Origin: Eutrophovita brisbanensis
GTDB lineage: Bacteria; Pseudomonadota; Gammaproteobacteria; Burkholderiales; Eutrophovitaceae
Assembly (NCBI GenBank): GCA_038147395.1
Contig: JAYQTM010000001.1
Span: 930,001 to 994,000, forward strand
DNA: 64,000 bases
Reading direction: 5' to 3'
The notes under the pieces are model-generated. The model made no database searches. It was not told the DNA's origin and saw only the letters and a list, made by a program, of their open reading frames with translations. A program made the translations under genes and the position numbers. Below, piece by piece: positions 18,809 to 27,775 of this stretch (position 1 is the stretch's first letter; each line of letters starts with the position of its first letter).

Positions 18809-18814
18809 TAAAAT
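18809..18814 (+). promoter_or_regulatory. Candidate -10 box for ndk
   Basis: TAAAAT lies ~40 bp before the ndk start and is followed by a GC-rich discriminator (CGCGCG). AAAATCGCGCGATTTT is a perfect 16-bp palindrome overlapping it. A GC-rich discriminator is typical of growth-rate-regulated promoters. No strong -35 is evident. Confidence 0.4.
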
Positions 18815-18853
18815 CGCGCGATTTTTAATTCAAACCGCTTATTGGAGAAATTA

Positions 18854-19279
18854 ATGGCACTTGAGAGAACGCTTTCGATCATCAAGCCTGATGCAGTTCA
18901 GAAAAACGTAATTGGCAAGATTCTTACTCGATTCGAAGACGCAGGGCTAAAAATCGCAGCGATGAAATTTGCCCAGCTTTCAAAAGAAGATGCAGCTGGT
19001 TTTTACGCAGTCCACAAAGACCGACCTTTTTTTAATGATCTTGTCGAGTTCATGACCTCAGGCCCCGTGTGTATTCAAGTGCTCGAGGGCGATAATGCGA
19101 TTCAAAAAAATAGAGACCTTATGGGGGCAACTGACCCCAAGCAGGCCGACGCAGGTACTATTCGCGCGGATTTTGCCGAGACGATTGATGCGAACGCGGT
19201 TCATGGTTCAGATTCAGCGGAAAACGCGGCAATCGAAGTCGCATATTTTTTCCCCTCGATGAACGTGTACGGCCGTTAA
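18854..19279 (+). CDS. ndk: Nucleoside-diphosphate kinase
   Basis: Transfers the gamma phosphate between NTPs and NDPs through a phospho-histidine. The active-site segment is NAVHGSDSAENAAIEVAYFF, with the catalytic His near residue 117. ERTLSIIKPDAVQKNVIGKI opens the protein and ATDPKQADAGTIRADFA precedes the active site. I use ATG 18854, preceded by TTGGAGAAATTA with GGAG, rather than the in-frame ATG 18842, because the family begins MA.ERT. The 141-aa length is normal. rlmN follows after 12 bp, a common gammaproteobacterial pairing. Confidence 0.97.
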   Translation: MALERTLSIIKPDAVQKNVIGKILTRFEDAGLKIAAMKFAQLSKEDAAGFYAVHKDRPFFNDLVEFMTSGPVCIQVLEGDNAIQKNRDLMGATDPKQADAGTIRADFAETIDANAVHGSDSAENAAIEVAYFFPSMNVYGR

Positions 19280-19291
19280 GCGAATGACGAC

Positions 19292-20458
19292 GTGTTGAAT
19301 CTGCTTGATCTAGACCGAGACGGATTATCATCGTATCTCGAAAGCCTAGGGGAGAGCTCTTTTCGCGCAAAACAGCTATTTCAGTGGATTCACCAACGGG
19401 GGGTTTGTGACTTTGATTTGATGACGGATGTTTCCAAGGCATTGAGGAAACGGCTATCTGACAAATCGGTTATCGAAGTCCCTCAAAGCAGTCATCTTCA
19501 TGCTTCCGCCGACGGAACACTCAAATGGTTATTGCCAGTTGACGGGTCTAATTCGGTTGAAGCAGTATTCATACCTGAGGCCGAAAGGGGAACTCTTTGC
19601 GTTTCCTCCCAGGCAGGGTGTGCGCTTGAGTGCGCGTTTTGTGCGACAGGCAGAGAAGGGTTCAATCGGAATCTAAGCGTTTCTGAAATTATTGGTCAGC
19701 TTTGGTTGGCTCAACATCGATTTCCGAGTGATGGTTCTGAACAAAGACGTGTTGGTGGTGGTTTAGGTGCGCCGAATCCCGTAAGTAACGTCGTGATGAT
19801 GGGAATGGGAGAGCCGTTAACCAATTACAATCATGTCGTGAGCTCATTGAAAATCATGTTGGATGATTGCGCTTACGGATTGTCTCGGAGGCGCGTGACG
19901 TTGTCGACTTCAGGTATCGTTCCGGCAATCCATCGATTACGCGAAGACTGTCCTGTGTCACTCGCGGTGTCGTTGCATGCGCCAAATGATGAGTTAAGGG
20001 ATAAACTCGTCCCGATAAACAAGAAATATCCGATTGCTGAGCTGATGGAGGCGTGTGTGCGCTACACAGATAGCTCCGTGGGAAGTCAAATTAGTGGGGT
20101 TAAGTGGCAGCGAAAGGGAGCGCCAAGAGATTTTGTAACCTTCGAGTACGTGATGCTTCGTGGTGTGAATGACAGTATTGATTGCGCTAAACAGCTCATC
20201 GACATCACTCGCGGGGTATCGTGTAAATTTAATTTGATTCCTTTTAATGCTTTTGATGACTCTGGATTTGAGCGCAGTGAGGATCGTGTGGTCAGTGAGT
20301 TTCAACGTCATCTCATCAAAGCAGGGCAAGTCGCGACGGTTAGGAAAACGAGGGGTGATGACATCGCCGGTGCTTGTGGACAGCTAGCGGGAGAGATAAA
20401 GAATAGAAGGTCTTCGAGGCGTGGTGAAGTTAGAGCATCGTCGCTTACGTTTAAATGA
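19292..20458 (+). CDS. rlmN: Dual-specificity RNA methyltransferase RlmN
   Basis: Radical-SAM enzyme methylating C2 of A2503 in 23S rRNA and A37 in some tRNAs. The iron-sulfur motif is CALECAFCATGREGFNRNL (CxxxCxxC). VVMMGMGEPLTNYNHV is the family's GMGEPL motif, and LAVSLHAPNDELRDKLVPIN is the SAM-side motif. A Cys near the C-terminus (GDDIAGACGQLAG) is the methylated catalytic residue. Start is GTG 19292; an upstream ATG is closed by a stop. There is a small basic tail (KNRRSSRRGEVRASS). 388 aa is typical. Confidence 0.97.
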   Translation: MLNLLDLDRDGLSSYLESLGESSFRAKQLFQWIHQRGVCDFDLMTDVSKALRKRLSDKSVIEVPQSSHLHASADGTLKWLLPVDGSNSVEAVFIPEAERGTLCVSSQAGCALECAFCATGREGFNRNLSVSEIIGQLWLAQHRFPSDGSEQRRVGGGLGAPNPVSNVVMMGMGEPLTNYNHVVSSLKIMLDDCAYGLSRRRVTLSTSGIVPAIHRLREDCPVSLAVSLHAPNDELRDKLVPINKKYPIAELMEACVRYTDSSVGSQISGVKWQRKGAPRDFVTFEYVMLRGVNDSIDCAKQLIDITRGVSCKFNLIPFNAFDDSGFERSEDRVVSEFQRHLIKAGQVATVRKTRGDDIAGACGQLAGEIKNRRSSRRGEVRASSLTFK

Positions 20459-20477
20459 ATAGTAGTGGCCATCTAAT

Positions 20478-21698
20478 ATGACGACCCAGAGAAGACGGAC
20501 GCTATCGGTTAGAGTTGGGCGTCTCTCGATTGGCTCAGACCATCCAATCGTCGTTCAATCAATGACGGATACTGATACCGCTGATGTGAATGCAACGGTA
20601 TCTCAGATCACCGAATTACATCATGCTGGGTCAGAGATGGTTCGTATTACGGTGAATTCGGCTGAGGCAGCTTGCGCGGTTCCGGAAATTAAAAATCGAT
20701 TGATCGCCAAGGGTCTCGATTTGCCGATTATTGGCGATTTTCACTTCAATGGCCACCGGCTTTTGGAGGCTAATCCAGATTGCGCTGAATCATTGGATAA
20801 GTATCGGATCAATCCCGGTAATGTCGGTCGAGGCTCAAAAAAAGATTTGCAGTTTGCCAAAATCATCGAGTTTGCCTGTCGTTACAACAAGCCGGTCAGG
20901 ATTGGTTCGAACTGGGGTAGTTTGGATCAAGAGCATTTAAAGCGATTGATGGATGAGAATCTCTCTCGAGAGGTCCCCTTGCCGAATGCGATGTTGGTGA
21001 GAGAGGCATTGATCGAATCCGCACTGGAGAGTGCGAAATTAGCTGAGTCGATAGGTTTACCCGAAAACAGAATTATTATTTCCTGCAAAGTCAGTGACGT
21101 ACAGGAATTGATCGCGGTTTATCGAGATGTTGGCGAGCGCTGTGCTTACCCTCTGCATTTAGGGCTCACAGAGGCAGGTATGGGCTCGAAAGGGATTGTC
21201 TCTTCGGCCGCGGCGATGGCGATACTTCTAAACGAGGGGGTTGGTGATACGGTGCGAGTGTCTCTGACGCCACGTCCTGACGGAGATCGATCTGAGGAGG
21301 TGCAAGTATCTCAGGAATTGCTTCAATCAATGGGGCTTCGGTCGTTTACGCCGCTCGTTATTTCGTGTCCTGGATGTGGCAGGACTTCGAGTAATTTCTT
21401 TCAAGTGTTAGCTCAAGAAATTCAAACTTTCCTAAGAGAAAAAATGAGTGAATGGAAGTTGATTTACCCAGGTGTTGAGAACATGAAAGTCGCGGTGATG
21501 GGGTGTGTGGTGAACGGGCCGGGAGAGAGTAAAAATGCCGATATAGGAATCAGTCTTCCCGGATCTGGCGAAACACCTGTGGCGCCTGTTTTTGTTGACG
21601 GTGAGAGGTTTCGTACTTTGAAGGGAGATGCGATTGCCGCTGAATTTCAGACAATCGTTACAGAGTATGTGCAAAAAAAATATAGTCAATCGACGTGA
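20478..21698 (+). CDS. ispG: 4-hydroxy-3-methylbut-2-enyl-diphosphate synthase IspG
   Basis: Penultimate MEP-pathway enzyme, converting MEcPP to HMBPP with a [4Fe-4S] cluster. It starts near VRVGRLSIGSDHPIVVQSMT. Other signatures are DFHFNGHRLL, KYRINPGNVG, RIGSNWGSLD and LHLGLTEAGMGSKGIVSSA. The cluster cysteines are in SCPGCGRTSSNF and the final Cys in GCVVNGPGESKNADIGIS. The 406-aa length fits the two-domain bacterial form. With dxr and uppS in the same window it belongs to isoprenoid supply for undecaprenyl phosphate and quinones. Confidence 0.98.
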   Translation: MTTQRRRTLSVRVGRLSIGSDHPIVVQSMTDTDTADVNATVSQITELHHAGSEMVRITVNSAEAACAVPEIKNRLIAKGLDLPIIGDFHFNGHRLLEANPDCAESLDKYRINPGNVGRGSKKDLQFAKIIEFACRYNKPVRIGSNWGSLDQEHLKRLMDENLSREVPLPNAMLVREALIESALESAKLAESIGLPENRIIISCKVSDVQELIAVYRDVGERCAYPLHLGLTEAGMGSKGIVSSAAAMAILLNEGVGDTVRVSLTPRPDGDRSEEVQVSQELLQSMGLRSFTPLVISCPGCGRTSSNFFQVLAQEIQTFLREKMSEWKLIYPGVENMKVAVMGCVVNGPGESKNADIGISLPGSGETPVAPVFVDGERFRTLKGDAIAAEFQTIVTEYVQKKYSQST

Positions 21699-21752
21699 TG
21701 CGTATTAAATTTTTTATCCGAAGAGATTTAATCTGATTTGGTGGTAAGTCAA

Positions 21753-23039
21753 ATGAAAAAGATCCAAGCGATTCGAGGTATGAATGACATACTGCCGGAT
21801 TACAGTTTTAAGTGGGAATGGCTCGAAGATGAGGTAAGAACGCACTTGAAACAATTCGGCTATCAAAACCTCAGGACCCCAATACTCGAGAGCACTGATC
21901 TTTTTGTAAGGTCCATCGGTGAGGTTACGGATATTGTTGAAAAAGAGATGTACACTTTTTTGGACGGTCTCAATGGAGAGTCTTTGACCCTAAGGCCAGA
22001 AGGCACGGCGTCTTCGGTTAGAGCTGCGATTGAGCACAACATGACCTACAACGGTCCTCGTCGGGTCTATTATTTTGGGCCAATGTTCCGACACGAGCGG
22101 CCACAAAAAGGGCGTTTCCGACAATTTCACCAAATTGGTGTTGAGGCGTTTGGTTTTGAGGGGCCTGACGTTGATGCTGAGCATTGCCTTTTGGCCTCGG
22201 AGTTATGGAAAGCATTCGGCCTAGATTCCGCAAATATCAAACTCGAAATTAATTCACTAGGAAGCCTTGAGGACAGAAAAAAATACAAAGAGTCCCTTGT
22301 CCTTTTTTTGCAGGAGCGACGCCATTTACTCGACGAAGATTCGGTGAGGCGTATCGACAAGAACCCACTTCGTATTCTCGATAGTAAAAATAAAGCGACA
22401 CAAGAAGCGATTGCATCTGCTCCAAAACTTCTAGACTCTCTATCGGCTGAGTCATTATCGAAGTACGAGCGTTTTAAGAAAATTCTCTCGAATAACGGCA
22501 TTAATTTTGAGGAAAATCCAAATTTAGTCAGGGGCTTGGACTATTACAACGATGTTGTTTATGAATGGAAAACTGATCGGTTAGGATCGCAAGGGACTAT
22601 TTGTGCAGGTGGTCGATACGACGGCCTTGCTGAGCAAATTGGCGGTAAGAGAATTCCTTCGTGTGGTTTCGCGCTTGGTGTGGAGCGACTGCTGGACTTG
22701 ATTGAAGAGGCTGGAGTTGATATTCCGGAAGAATCGCCCGACGTATATCTGGTGTCCTTTGGCGAGAACGTGGAGAGCTGGACTTGGCACGTGGCCAAAG
22801 AATTACGTCAACACCAACTTCGAGTTATTTTGCACTGCGGTGGTGGCAGTATTAAGAATCAAATGAAAAAAGCCAATTCGAGCAGGGCAAGGTTTGCTGT
22901 TATCATCGGCGACGCTGAGGAGCAGGGACAATCAGTAACGCTTAAAGATATGCACGGGAACGATTCCCGAGACAGCAGCCAACAACAAACCATGAGTCTT
23001 GATTCAGCAATTGGTAGAATACTGCAAATTCGCGGGTAA
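21753..23039 (+). CDS. hisS: Histidyl-tRNA synthetase
   Basis: Class II aminoacyl-tRNA synthetase charging tRNA-His. Motif 1 begins AIRGMNDILP, motif 2 includes GPMFRHERPQKGRFRQFHQIG, the histidine A motif is LVRGLDYYNDVVYEW, and motif 3 is CGFALGVERLLDL. A C-terminal anticodon-binding domain follows (DVYLVSFGENVESWTW onward). I place the start at ATG 21753 (MKKIQAIRGM), which matches family N-termini; the in-frame TTG 21738 would add five residues. 428 aa. Confidence 0.97.
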   Translation: MKKIQAIRGMNDILPDYSFKWEWLEDEVRTHLKQFGYQNLRTPILESTDLFVRSIGEVTDIVEKEMYTFLDGLNGESLTLRPEGTASSVRAAIEHNMTYNGPRRVYYFGPMFRHERPQKGRFRQFHQIGVEAFGFEGPDVDAEHCLLASELWKAFGLDSANIKLEINSLGSLEDRKKYKESLVLFLQERRHLLDEDSVRRIDKNPLRILDSKNKATQEAIASAPKLLDSLSAESLSKYERFKKILSNNGINFEENPNLVRGLDYYNDVVYEWKTDRLGSQGTICAGGRYDGLAEQIGGKRIPSCGFALGVERLLDLIEEAGVDIPEESPDVYLVSFGENVESWTWHVAKELRQHQLRVILHCGGGSIKNQMKKANSSRARFAVIIGDAEEQGQSVTLKDMHGNDSRDSSQQQTMSLDSAIGRILQIRG

Positions 23040-23080
23040 CTTATTCACCTAACTAAATGTAATTACGGGTACGACTCAAC

Positions 23081-23716
23081 ATGGCAACCTTTGATTTAGA
23101 AGAACAAGAGCAGATCGATGCTTTAAAACAATTTTGGCGCTCCTACGGGAAACTGATTATCACAATCGTAGTAGCCGCAGTTATTGCTTTTGGAGGCACC
23201 CGTTGGTGGCAGCACAGGGCTCTGACTCAATCCCAGTCTGCGTCGGAGCAATTTAACGCCTTTGAGGCGGCGGAAGCCGAAGAGGAGCTCGAACAGCAGC
23301 TACAAATTGGTGCAGATATTTCCGAGCAATTTCACGGAACTTATTACGCTGATCTTGCGAATTTGAAGCTTGCAAAAAAATACAGCGATGGGGGGCAGTT
23401 AGCGGAAGCCATAGCGGTTTTGCGCCAACTGGTTGAGTCTTCGAAAGATGAGGAGCTCGTCGCCATTGCGCGGTTGAGGCTAGCGTCGCTTCATTTGCAA
23501 AACGAGAGTTTTGATGAGGCAATGGATACATTGGACGGTGATGCGGCAGCGGCGATGTCTGGTTTGTACGCCGATATGCGGGGTGATATTTATGCCGCTC
23601 AAGGTTCTATCGAAGAGGCGAAATCAGCTTATGAGGAAGCTCTAGATCGACTTGGTGAAGGTAGTCCATGGCGAGATATCGTTCAAATCAAAATCGATAG
23701 CCTGAGTTCGAAGTGA
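23081..23716 (+). CDS. yfgM: YfgM family ancillary SecYEG translocon subunit
   Basis: Membrane-anchored TPR protein of the YfgM/YfgM-like family. In E. coli it associates with SecYEG and PpiD and hands proteins to periplasmic chaperones. A cytoplasmic N-terminus (DLEEQEQIDALKQFWRSYGK) precedes one transmembrane helix (IITIVVAAVIAFGGTRWW) at about residues 22-40. TPR-like helices follow, including YYADLANLKLAKKYSDGG and ARLRLASLHLQNESFDEAM. 211 aa is normal. It sits between hisS and bamB, the conserved gammaproteobacterial order, and overlaps bamB by 4 bp. Confidence 0.94.
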   Translation: MATFDLEEQEQIDALKQFWRSYGKLIITIVVAAVIAFGGTRWWQHRALTQSQSASEQFNAFEAAEAEEELEQQLQIGADISEQFHGTYYADLANLKLAKKYSDGGQLAEAIAVLRQLVESSKDEELVAIARLRLASLHLQNESFDEAMDTLDGDAAAAMSGLYADMRGDIYAAQGSIEEAKSAYEEALDRLGEGSPWRDIVQIKIDSLSSK

Positions 23717-24840
23717 GGGTATTTTTAGTTCTGCCGTTTTTGGCGTTTAGCCTCCTCGTTGGCTGCGTCGGGGAAAGACGAGAGCCTGTCGACCTAAAGA
23801 AAATCCAAAAGGCAGTCGAACTCGAAAAAATTTGGAAAAAGTCGCTTGGTGATTCTGAGGGTGAGATTTTTACTCCAGCAAGTAATGGGGTAGTCGTGTG
23901 TGGTGCCTCGAAAAAGAGTGTGACTTGTTTTTCTCTCGACGCCGGTGATGAGGTTTTTGAGACGAAATTACAAAGCTCACTAGCTGGTGGTGTCGGCATC
24001 TCTGACGATTATGTTTTTGTTGGTGCCATAGACGGCTCCGTGACTGCTCTACGAATGTCTGGCGACATCCATTGGATCGCTGATGTTGGTAATATCGTTG
24101 CAAGTCCTCCTGTGCTGGCGGGATCCTCGGTCGTAATTCGGGATATTGCTCAGCGCGTCGTGGGATTGGATGCCGAGAATGGTCAAGAGCTTTGGGACTT
24201 TCGTCCGCCGGGTCAAAGTCTCTCTCTAAAATCTGATTCGAGGTTGAGCGTAGATCAAGAAGGCGCGGTTTACGCTGGCTTTCCAGGCGGGATCGCCCTA
24301 CGATTGAACGGGGTATCGGGTGAGGTGGCATGGAGTGCCAGTGTCACTACTCCAAGTGGAGATAACGAAATAGAGCGAATCTCGGACGTCTTAGGCGCTC
24401 CACTCTTGATTGAAGACATGGCGTGTTTTGGGACTTATCAGGGAAGAATTGGTTGCTATTCATCTGAACTCGGGGAGCAGAGATGGAGCGTTCCCGCCTC
24501 AGTTGCCGGTGGCGTCGTGAGTGACGGCATTCAGTTGTTTTCCACTGAGTCCAACGGCCATGTTCGAGCCATTGATCTGAAGACGGGAAGGGCCGGTTGG
24601 CGTAACGAGGACCTTTTATATCGAAGATTAAGTAGCCCGATTACGCTCAGTTCCTACGTCATAGTGGGTGATGTCGAGGGAGTCATCTCTGTTTTTAATT
24701 CGAATACAGGAGAGATCATAGGGCGACAAAAAACTGACGGTACGCCAATAGTCGCTAGCCCAATCGTTGTTGCTGACAAAATCATCGTCCAAACCTCCGG
24801 TGGTTCACTCTTCGCGTTCGAGCTGATTCAGGATATTTGA
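23713..24840 (+). CDS. bamB: Outer-membrane assembly lipoprotein BamB
   Basis: Periplasm-facing lipoprotein of the BAM complex, an eight-bladed PQQ-like beta-propeller that helps BamA fold outer-membrane proteins. The N-terminus is a lipoprotein signal with lipobox LVGC (Cys near residue 18). Repeated blade motifs such as GLDAENGQELWDF, ALRLNGVSGEVAWS and AIDLKTGRAGWRNEDLL are visible. Start is GTG 23713 in a GTGA overlap with yfgM, implying translational coupling. 375 aa is typical. Confidence 0.95.
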   Translation: MRVFLVLPFLAFSLLVGCVGERREPVDLKKIQKAVELEKIWKKSLGDSEGEIFTPASNGVVVCGASKKSVTCFSLDAGDEVFETKLQSSLAGGVGISDDYVFVGAIDGSVTALRMSGDIHWIADVGNIVASPPVLAGSSVVIRDIAQRVVGLDAENGQELWDFRPPGQSLSLKSDSRLSVDQEGAVYAGFPGGIALRLNGVSGEVAWSASVTTPSGDNEIERISDVLGAPLLIEDMACFGTYQGRIGCYSSELGEQRWSVPASVAGGVVSDGIQLFSTESNGHVRAIDLKTGRAGWRNEDLLYRRLSSPITLSSYVIVGDVEGVISVFNSNTGEIIGRQKTDGTPIVASPIVVADKIIVQTSGGSLFAFELIQDI

Positions 24841-24881
24841 ATCCTCATACCGCCTCCCCATTCCTTAGCCACGTATAGCGG

Positions 24882-26234
24882 ATGACTGTATCTAAAACGG
24901 TAGTGATCGTTGGGAGGCCAAACGTCGGGAAATCGACGCTATTTAATCGACTGACCAAAAGCCGAGATGCCCTAGTCGGCGATCAACCTGGGCTCACTCG
25001 TGACAGACACTACGGCGTTGTTTGGCACAAGGGAGCATCTTTTATCGCGGTTGATACCGGCGGCCTTGAATTACAGTCCACACGTTCCCGTAATGTCACA
25101 ACGGAAATGGTGAAACAGGCGGATTTAGCCGTTGACGAAAGTGATCTCGTTCTTTTTTTGGTTGATGCTCGGGATGGTCTGACGAATGAAGATGAGAGAA
25201 TCGCAAACAAATTACGAAAGACTGGCCGCGAAATGTGGTTGATTGCGAACAAAGCGGAGGGGGTAAGTCAAGGGGGTAAGCTGGCGGATTTTTATGAGCT
25301 GGGATTAGGTGATCCTCTCGCCATTTCAGCTTCCCATGGGGATGGTGTGTCCGACTTAAAGGCTGAGATTGTTCGTCACTTGGATATTGAGGCTTTATCA
25401 CCCGAGGATACTGAGGCGAAAAATCACCCTACGATCGCTGTAATTGGTCGGCCAAATGTAGGTAAATCGACCCTCGTTAACACGATAATTGGCGAGAATC
25501 GTGTCATCGCATTTGATCAACCCGGTACGACGCGGGATGCGATAGAAATCAATTTTCAAAGAGACGGAAAAGACTACACCATTGTTGACACTGCTGGCGT
25601 GAGGAAGCGTGGGAAGGTATCCGAAAAGATAGAGAAATTTTCAGTGATTAAATCTCTACAGGCGATTGAAAAATCTAATGTGGTCGCGCTTGTCATAGAT
25701 GCGACAGAGGGAGTCTCAGACCAAGATGTGAGTCTCGCAGCTTTCGCTTTTGAAGCAGGACGCTCTATGGTCGTTGTATTTAACAAGTGGGATCTTGTGG
25801 ATGAGCGTGGGCGTGAGGAGGTCGAGAGAACCTTCCGGCGTAAGCTTCGTTTTTTAGATTTTGCGAAGATTCATCGACTATCGGCGCTAAACGGTAGCGG
25901 AGTTGCTAGTTTGGTTCGCTCGATCAATGTGGCTTATACCTCCTCTAGGGCTAACTTGCCCACTCCTCAGTTAACTCGAGTGCTGAAATTGGCAGTCGAG
26001 CGGCAATCGCCGCCAAGAAAGGGTTACAGTCGCCCCAAGCTTCGATATGCTCATCAAGGTGGCATTAATCCACCACTCGTTATTGTGCATGGAAATTCTG
26101 TGGATCATGTGCCGGACAGTTACAGACGGTATCTTGAGAGTTCGTTTACGACTGCGTTCAAATTGAAAGGCACGCAAGTGAGAGTCAGTTTTCGTCAAGG
26201 CAGAAACCCTTTTTCACGCGCGAATAAACACTAG
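24882..26234 (+). CDS. der: Ribosome biogenesis GTPase Der (EngA)
   Basis: Essential 50S-assembly GTPase with two tandem G domains and a C-terminal KH-like domain. The first G1 is VGRPNVGKSTLFNRL near residues 10-24 with DTGG as G3. The second G1 is IGRPNVGKSTLVNTI near residue 185, with DTAGVRKRG and NKWD. The KH-like end contains KLRYAHQGGINPPLVIVHGN. 450 aa. Follows bamB by 41 bp in the standard order. Confidence 0.98.
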   Translation: MTVSKTVVIVGRPNVGKSTLFNRLTKSRDALVGDQPGLTRDRHYGVVWHKGASFIAVDTGGLELQSTRSRNVTTEMVKQADLAVDESDLVLFLVDARDGLTNEDERIANKLRKTGREMWLIANKAEGVSQGGKLADFYELGLGDPLAISASHGDGVSDLKAEIVRHLDIEALSPEDTEAKNHPTIAVIGRPNVGKSTLVNTIIGENRVIAFDQPGTTRDAIEINFQRDGKDYTIVDTAGVRKRGKVSEKIEKFSVIKSLQAIEKSNVVALVIDATEGVSDQDVSLAAFAFEAGRSMVVVFNKWDLVDERGREEVERTFRRKLRFLDFAKIHRLSALNGSGVASLVRSINVAYTSSRANLPTPQLTRVLKLAVERQSPPRKGYSRPKLRYAHQGGINPPLVIVHGNSVDHVPDSYRRYLESSFTTAFKLKGTQVRVSFRQGRNPFSRANKH

Positions 26235-26350
26235 CAGAGAATGAACAGTTTGACTGGTTACGACGTAAGGTTGAACGTTTTTAAGTATTGCAAGTCTATG
26301 TTGGAAAATCGTTACTGTGTCCCACAACAATAATAACGTTAGGAGCTTAA

Positions 26351-26581
26351 ATGACTTCAAAGGCGCAAACATTGCAAGACCCATTTTTAAATGCTCTCAG
26401 GAAGGAGAGAATTCAGGTGTCCATTTACCTTGTTAATGGGATCAAGTTGCAAGGATATGTTGAGTCTTTCGATCAGTATGTCATTTTGTTACGAAACACA
26501 GTGACGCAGATGGTGTATAAACACGCTGTATCGACTATCGTACCTGCCAAGTCGGTGAATATGGCAGATAGCGAAAAGTAG
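26351..26581 (+). CDS. hfq: RNA chaperone Hfq
   Basis: Hexameric Sm-like protein that pairs small RNAs with mRNAs. Sm1 contains LQDPFLNALRKERIQVSIYL and Sm2 is the conserved YKHAVSTIVP near residues 55-64. At 76 aa it has almost no C-terminal tail, shorter than the 102-aa E. coli protein and similar to the short Pseudomonas form. A good ribosome site (AGGAG) is upstream. It is followed by hflX, as usual. Confidence 0.98.
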   Translation: MTSKAQTLQDPFLNALRKERIQVSIYLVNGIKLQGYVESFDQYVILLRNTVTQMVYKHAVSTIVPAKSVNMADSEK

Positions 26582-26627
26582 GCTGATTTACTCACCGCGA
26601 GGTTGGTTTTCCCAGGGCAAAAAGCTG

Positions 26628-27773
26628 ATTAGAACGTTAGTTGTAAGCGTAGAGTTTCGCCACCATGAATCCTCCGGATCGGCTGAAGAGGCGGTACTAC
26701 TCGCCCAAAGCGCCGGTGCGGCTGTGGTTGACGTGGTTTGTGCTCGTCGAGATAAGCCTCACGCGGCGACGTTCCTTGGGTCCGGTAAAGTCGCAGAGTT
26801 GGGAGAGATGGTACGCCGTGAAAACATCGATTTAGTGGTATTCAATCACGCGATAACTCCGGTTCAACAGAGGAACGTTGAGAACGAATTGAAATGCCGG
26901 ATTATTGATAGGACGACACTCATCCTCGATATATTTGCTCAGCGCGCGAAGACTCATGAGGGTAAGGTTCAGGTCGAGCTGGCTCAGCTGACGCACTTAT
27001 CAACACGTTTAGTTCGTGGTTGGACCCACCTTGAGCGGCAAAAGGGCGGAATTGGTTTGCGTGGCCCCGGGGAGACTCAGTTAGAGACCGATAGAAGATT
27101 GCTCTCGTTCCGTGTGAAAGCGTTAAAAAAGAAGCTGGCCACCATAGAGAAACAACGCAGTGCAAGACGGAAGAGTCGCTCGCGTCGTAATGTGTTAAAA
27201 ATTTCTCTAGTGGGGTACACAAACGCAGGAAAGTCGACTCTTTTTAACCGTCTTACAAATGAGAAGGTGTTCTCGGCAGATCAATTATTCGCGACTTTGG
27301 ACACCACAACCAGGAAACTTGCCTACCTCGATGGTGTCGAGATTGTTCTGTCTGATACGGTGGGTTTCGTGAAGGATTTGCCTCATTCGCTCATAGAGGC
27401 GTTTAAGGCAACGCTTGAGGAGACGGCAGAGTCTGACGTCTTATTTCACGTAATTGATGATTCGAGTGATAACCGAGATTTGGAGTTCGACCAAGTGCAA
27501 CGTGTTCTCAAAGAAATAGGTGCTGATCACGTACCGCAAATTCTGATCCGAAACAAGATAGATATTGCAGGCCGCAGCTCAGGGATCGAGCGAGGGCCGT
27601 GTGGTAACATTATTGTTGCTAACCTTAGCGCCCTGACAGGCAATGGGATCGATGATTTTAGGAAATCTTTTGGCGAACTAATTACGCTCAAAAAAGCCCT
27701 AGACTTGGGGGCTGGTAGTAAGAACTCCTCGGATGGACTCCGACTAATTAATAACACCGAATTGGAAATATAA
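26628..27773 (+). CDS. hflX: GTPase HflX (probable ATT start)
   Basis: Ribosome-associated GTPase that splits or rescues stalled 70S ribosomes. The G1 motif is VGYTNAGKSTLFNRL, with DTVGFVKDLPH as G3 and RNKID as G4. The HflX domain has FLGSGKVAELGEMV, RTHEGK-like KTHEGKVQVELAQL and GWTHLERQKGGIGLRGPGETQ. The first ordinary start (GTG 26724) would delete about 32 conserved N-terminal residues. The frame stays open upstream and encodes TLVVSVEF and AEEAVLLAQSAGAAVVDVV, matching other HflX N-termini. No ATG, GTG or TTG exists in frame there. ATT 26628, with AGGG ten bases upstream, gives I/M-RTLVVSVEF and is my best start; CTG 26625 or an indel are alternatives. It lacks the extra C-terminal domain of the E. 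coli protein. Confidence 0.9.
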   Translation: MRTLVVSVEFRHHESSGSAEEAVLLAQSAGAAVVDVVCARRDKPHAATFLGSGKVAELGEMVRRENIDLVVFNHAITPVQQRNVENELKCRIIDRTTLILDIFAQRAKTHEGKVQVELAQLTHLSTRLVRGWTHLERQKGGIGLRGPGETQLETDRRLLSFRVKALKKKLATIEKQRSARRKSRSRRNVLKISLVGYTNAGKSTLFNRLTNEKVFSADQLFATLDTTTRKLAYLDGVEIVLSDTVGFVKDLPHSLIEAFKATLEETAESDVLFHVIDDSSDNRDLEFDQVQRVLKEIGADHVPQILIRNKIDIAGRSSGIERGPCGNIIVANLSALTGNGIDDFRKSFGELITLKKALDLGAGSKNSSDGLRLINNTELEI

Positions 27774-27775
27774 AA

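Noticed and set aside
23870..24331. 153-codon minus-strand open frame
   Set aside because: Antisense to bamB, low-complexity His/Arg/Pro composition typical of shadow frames.
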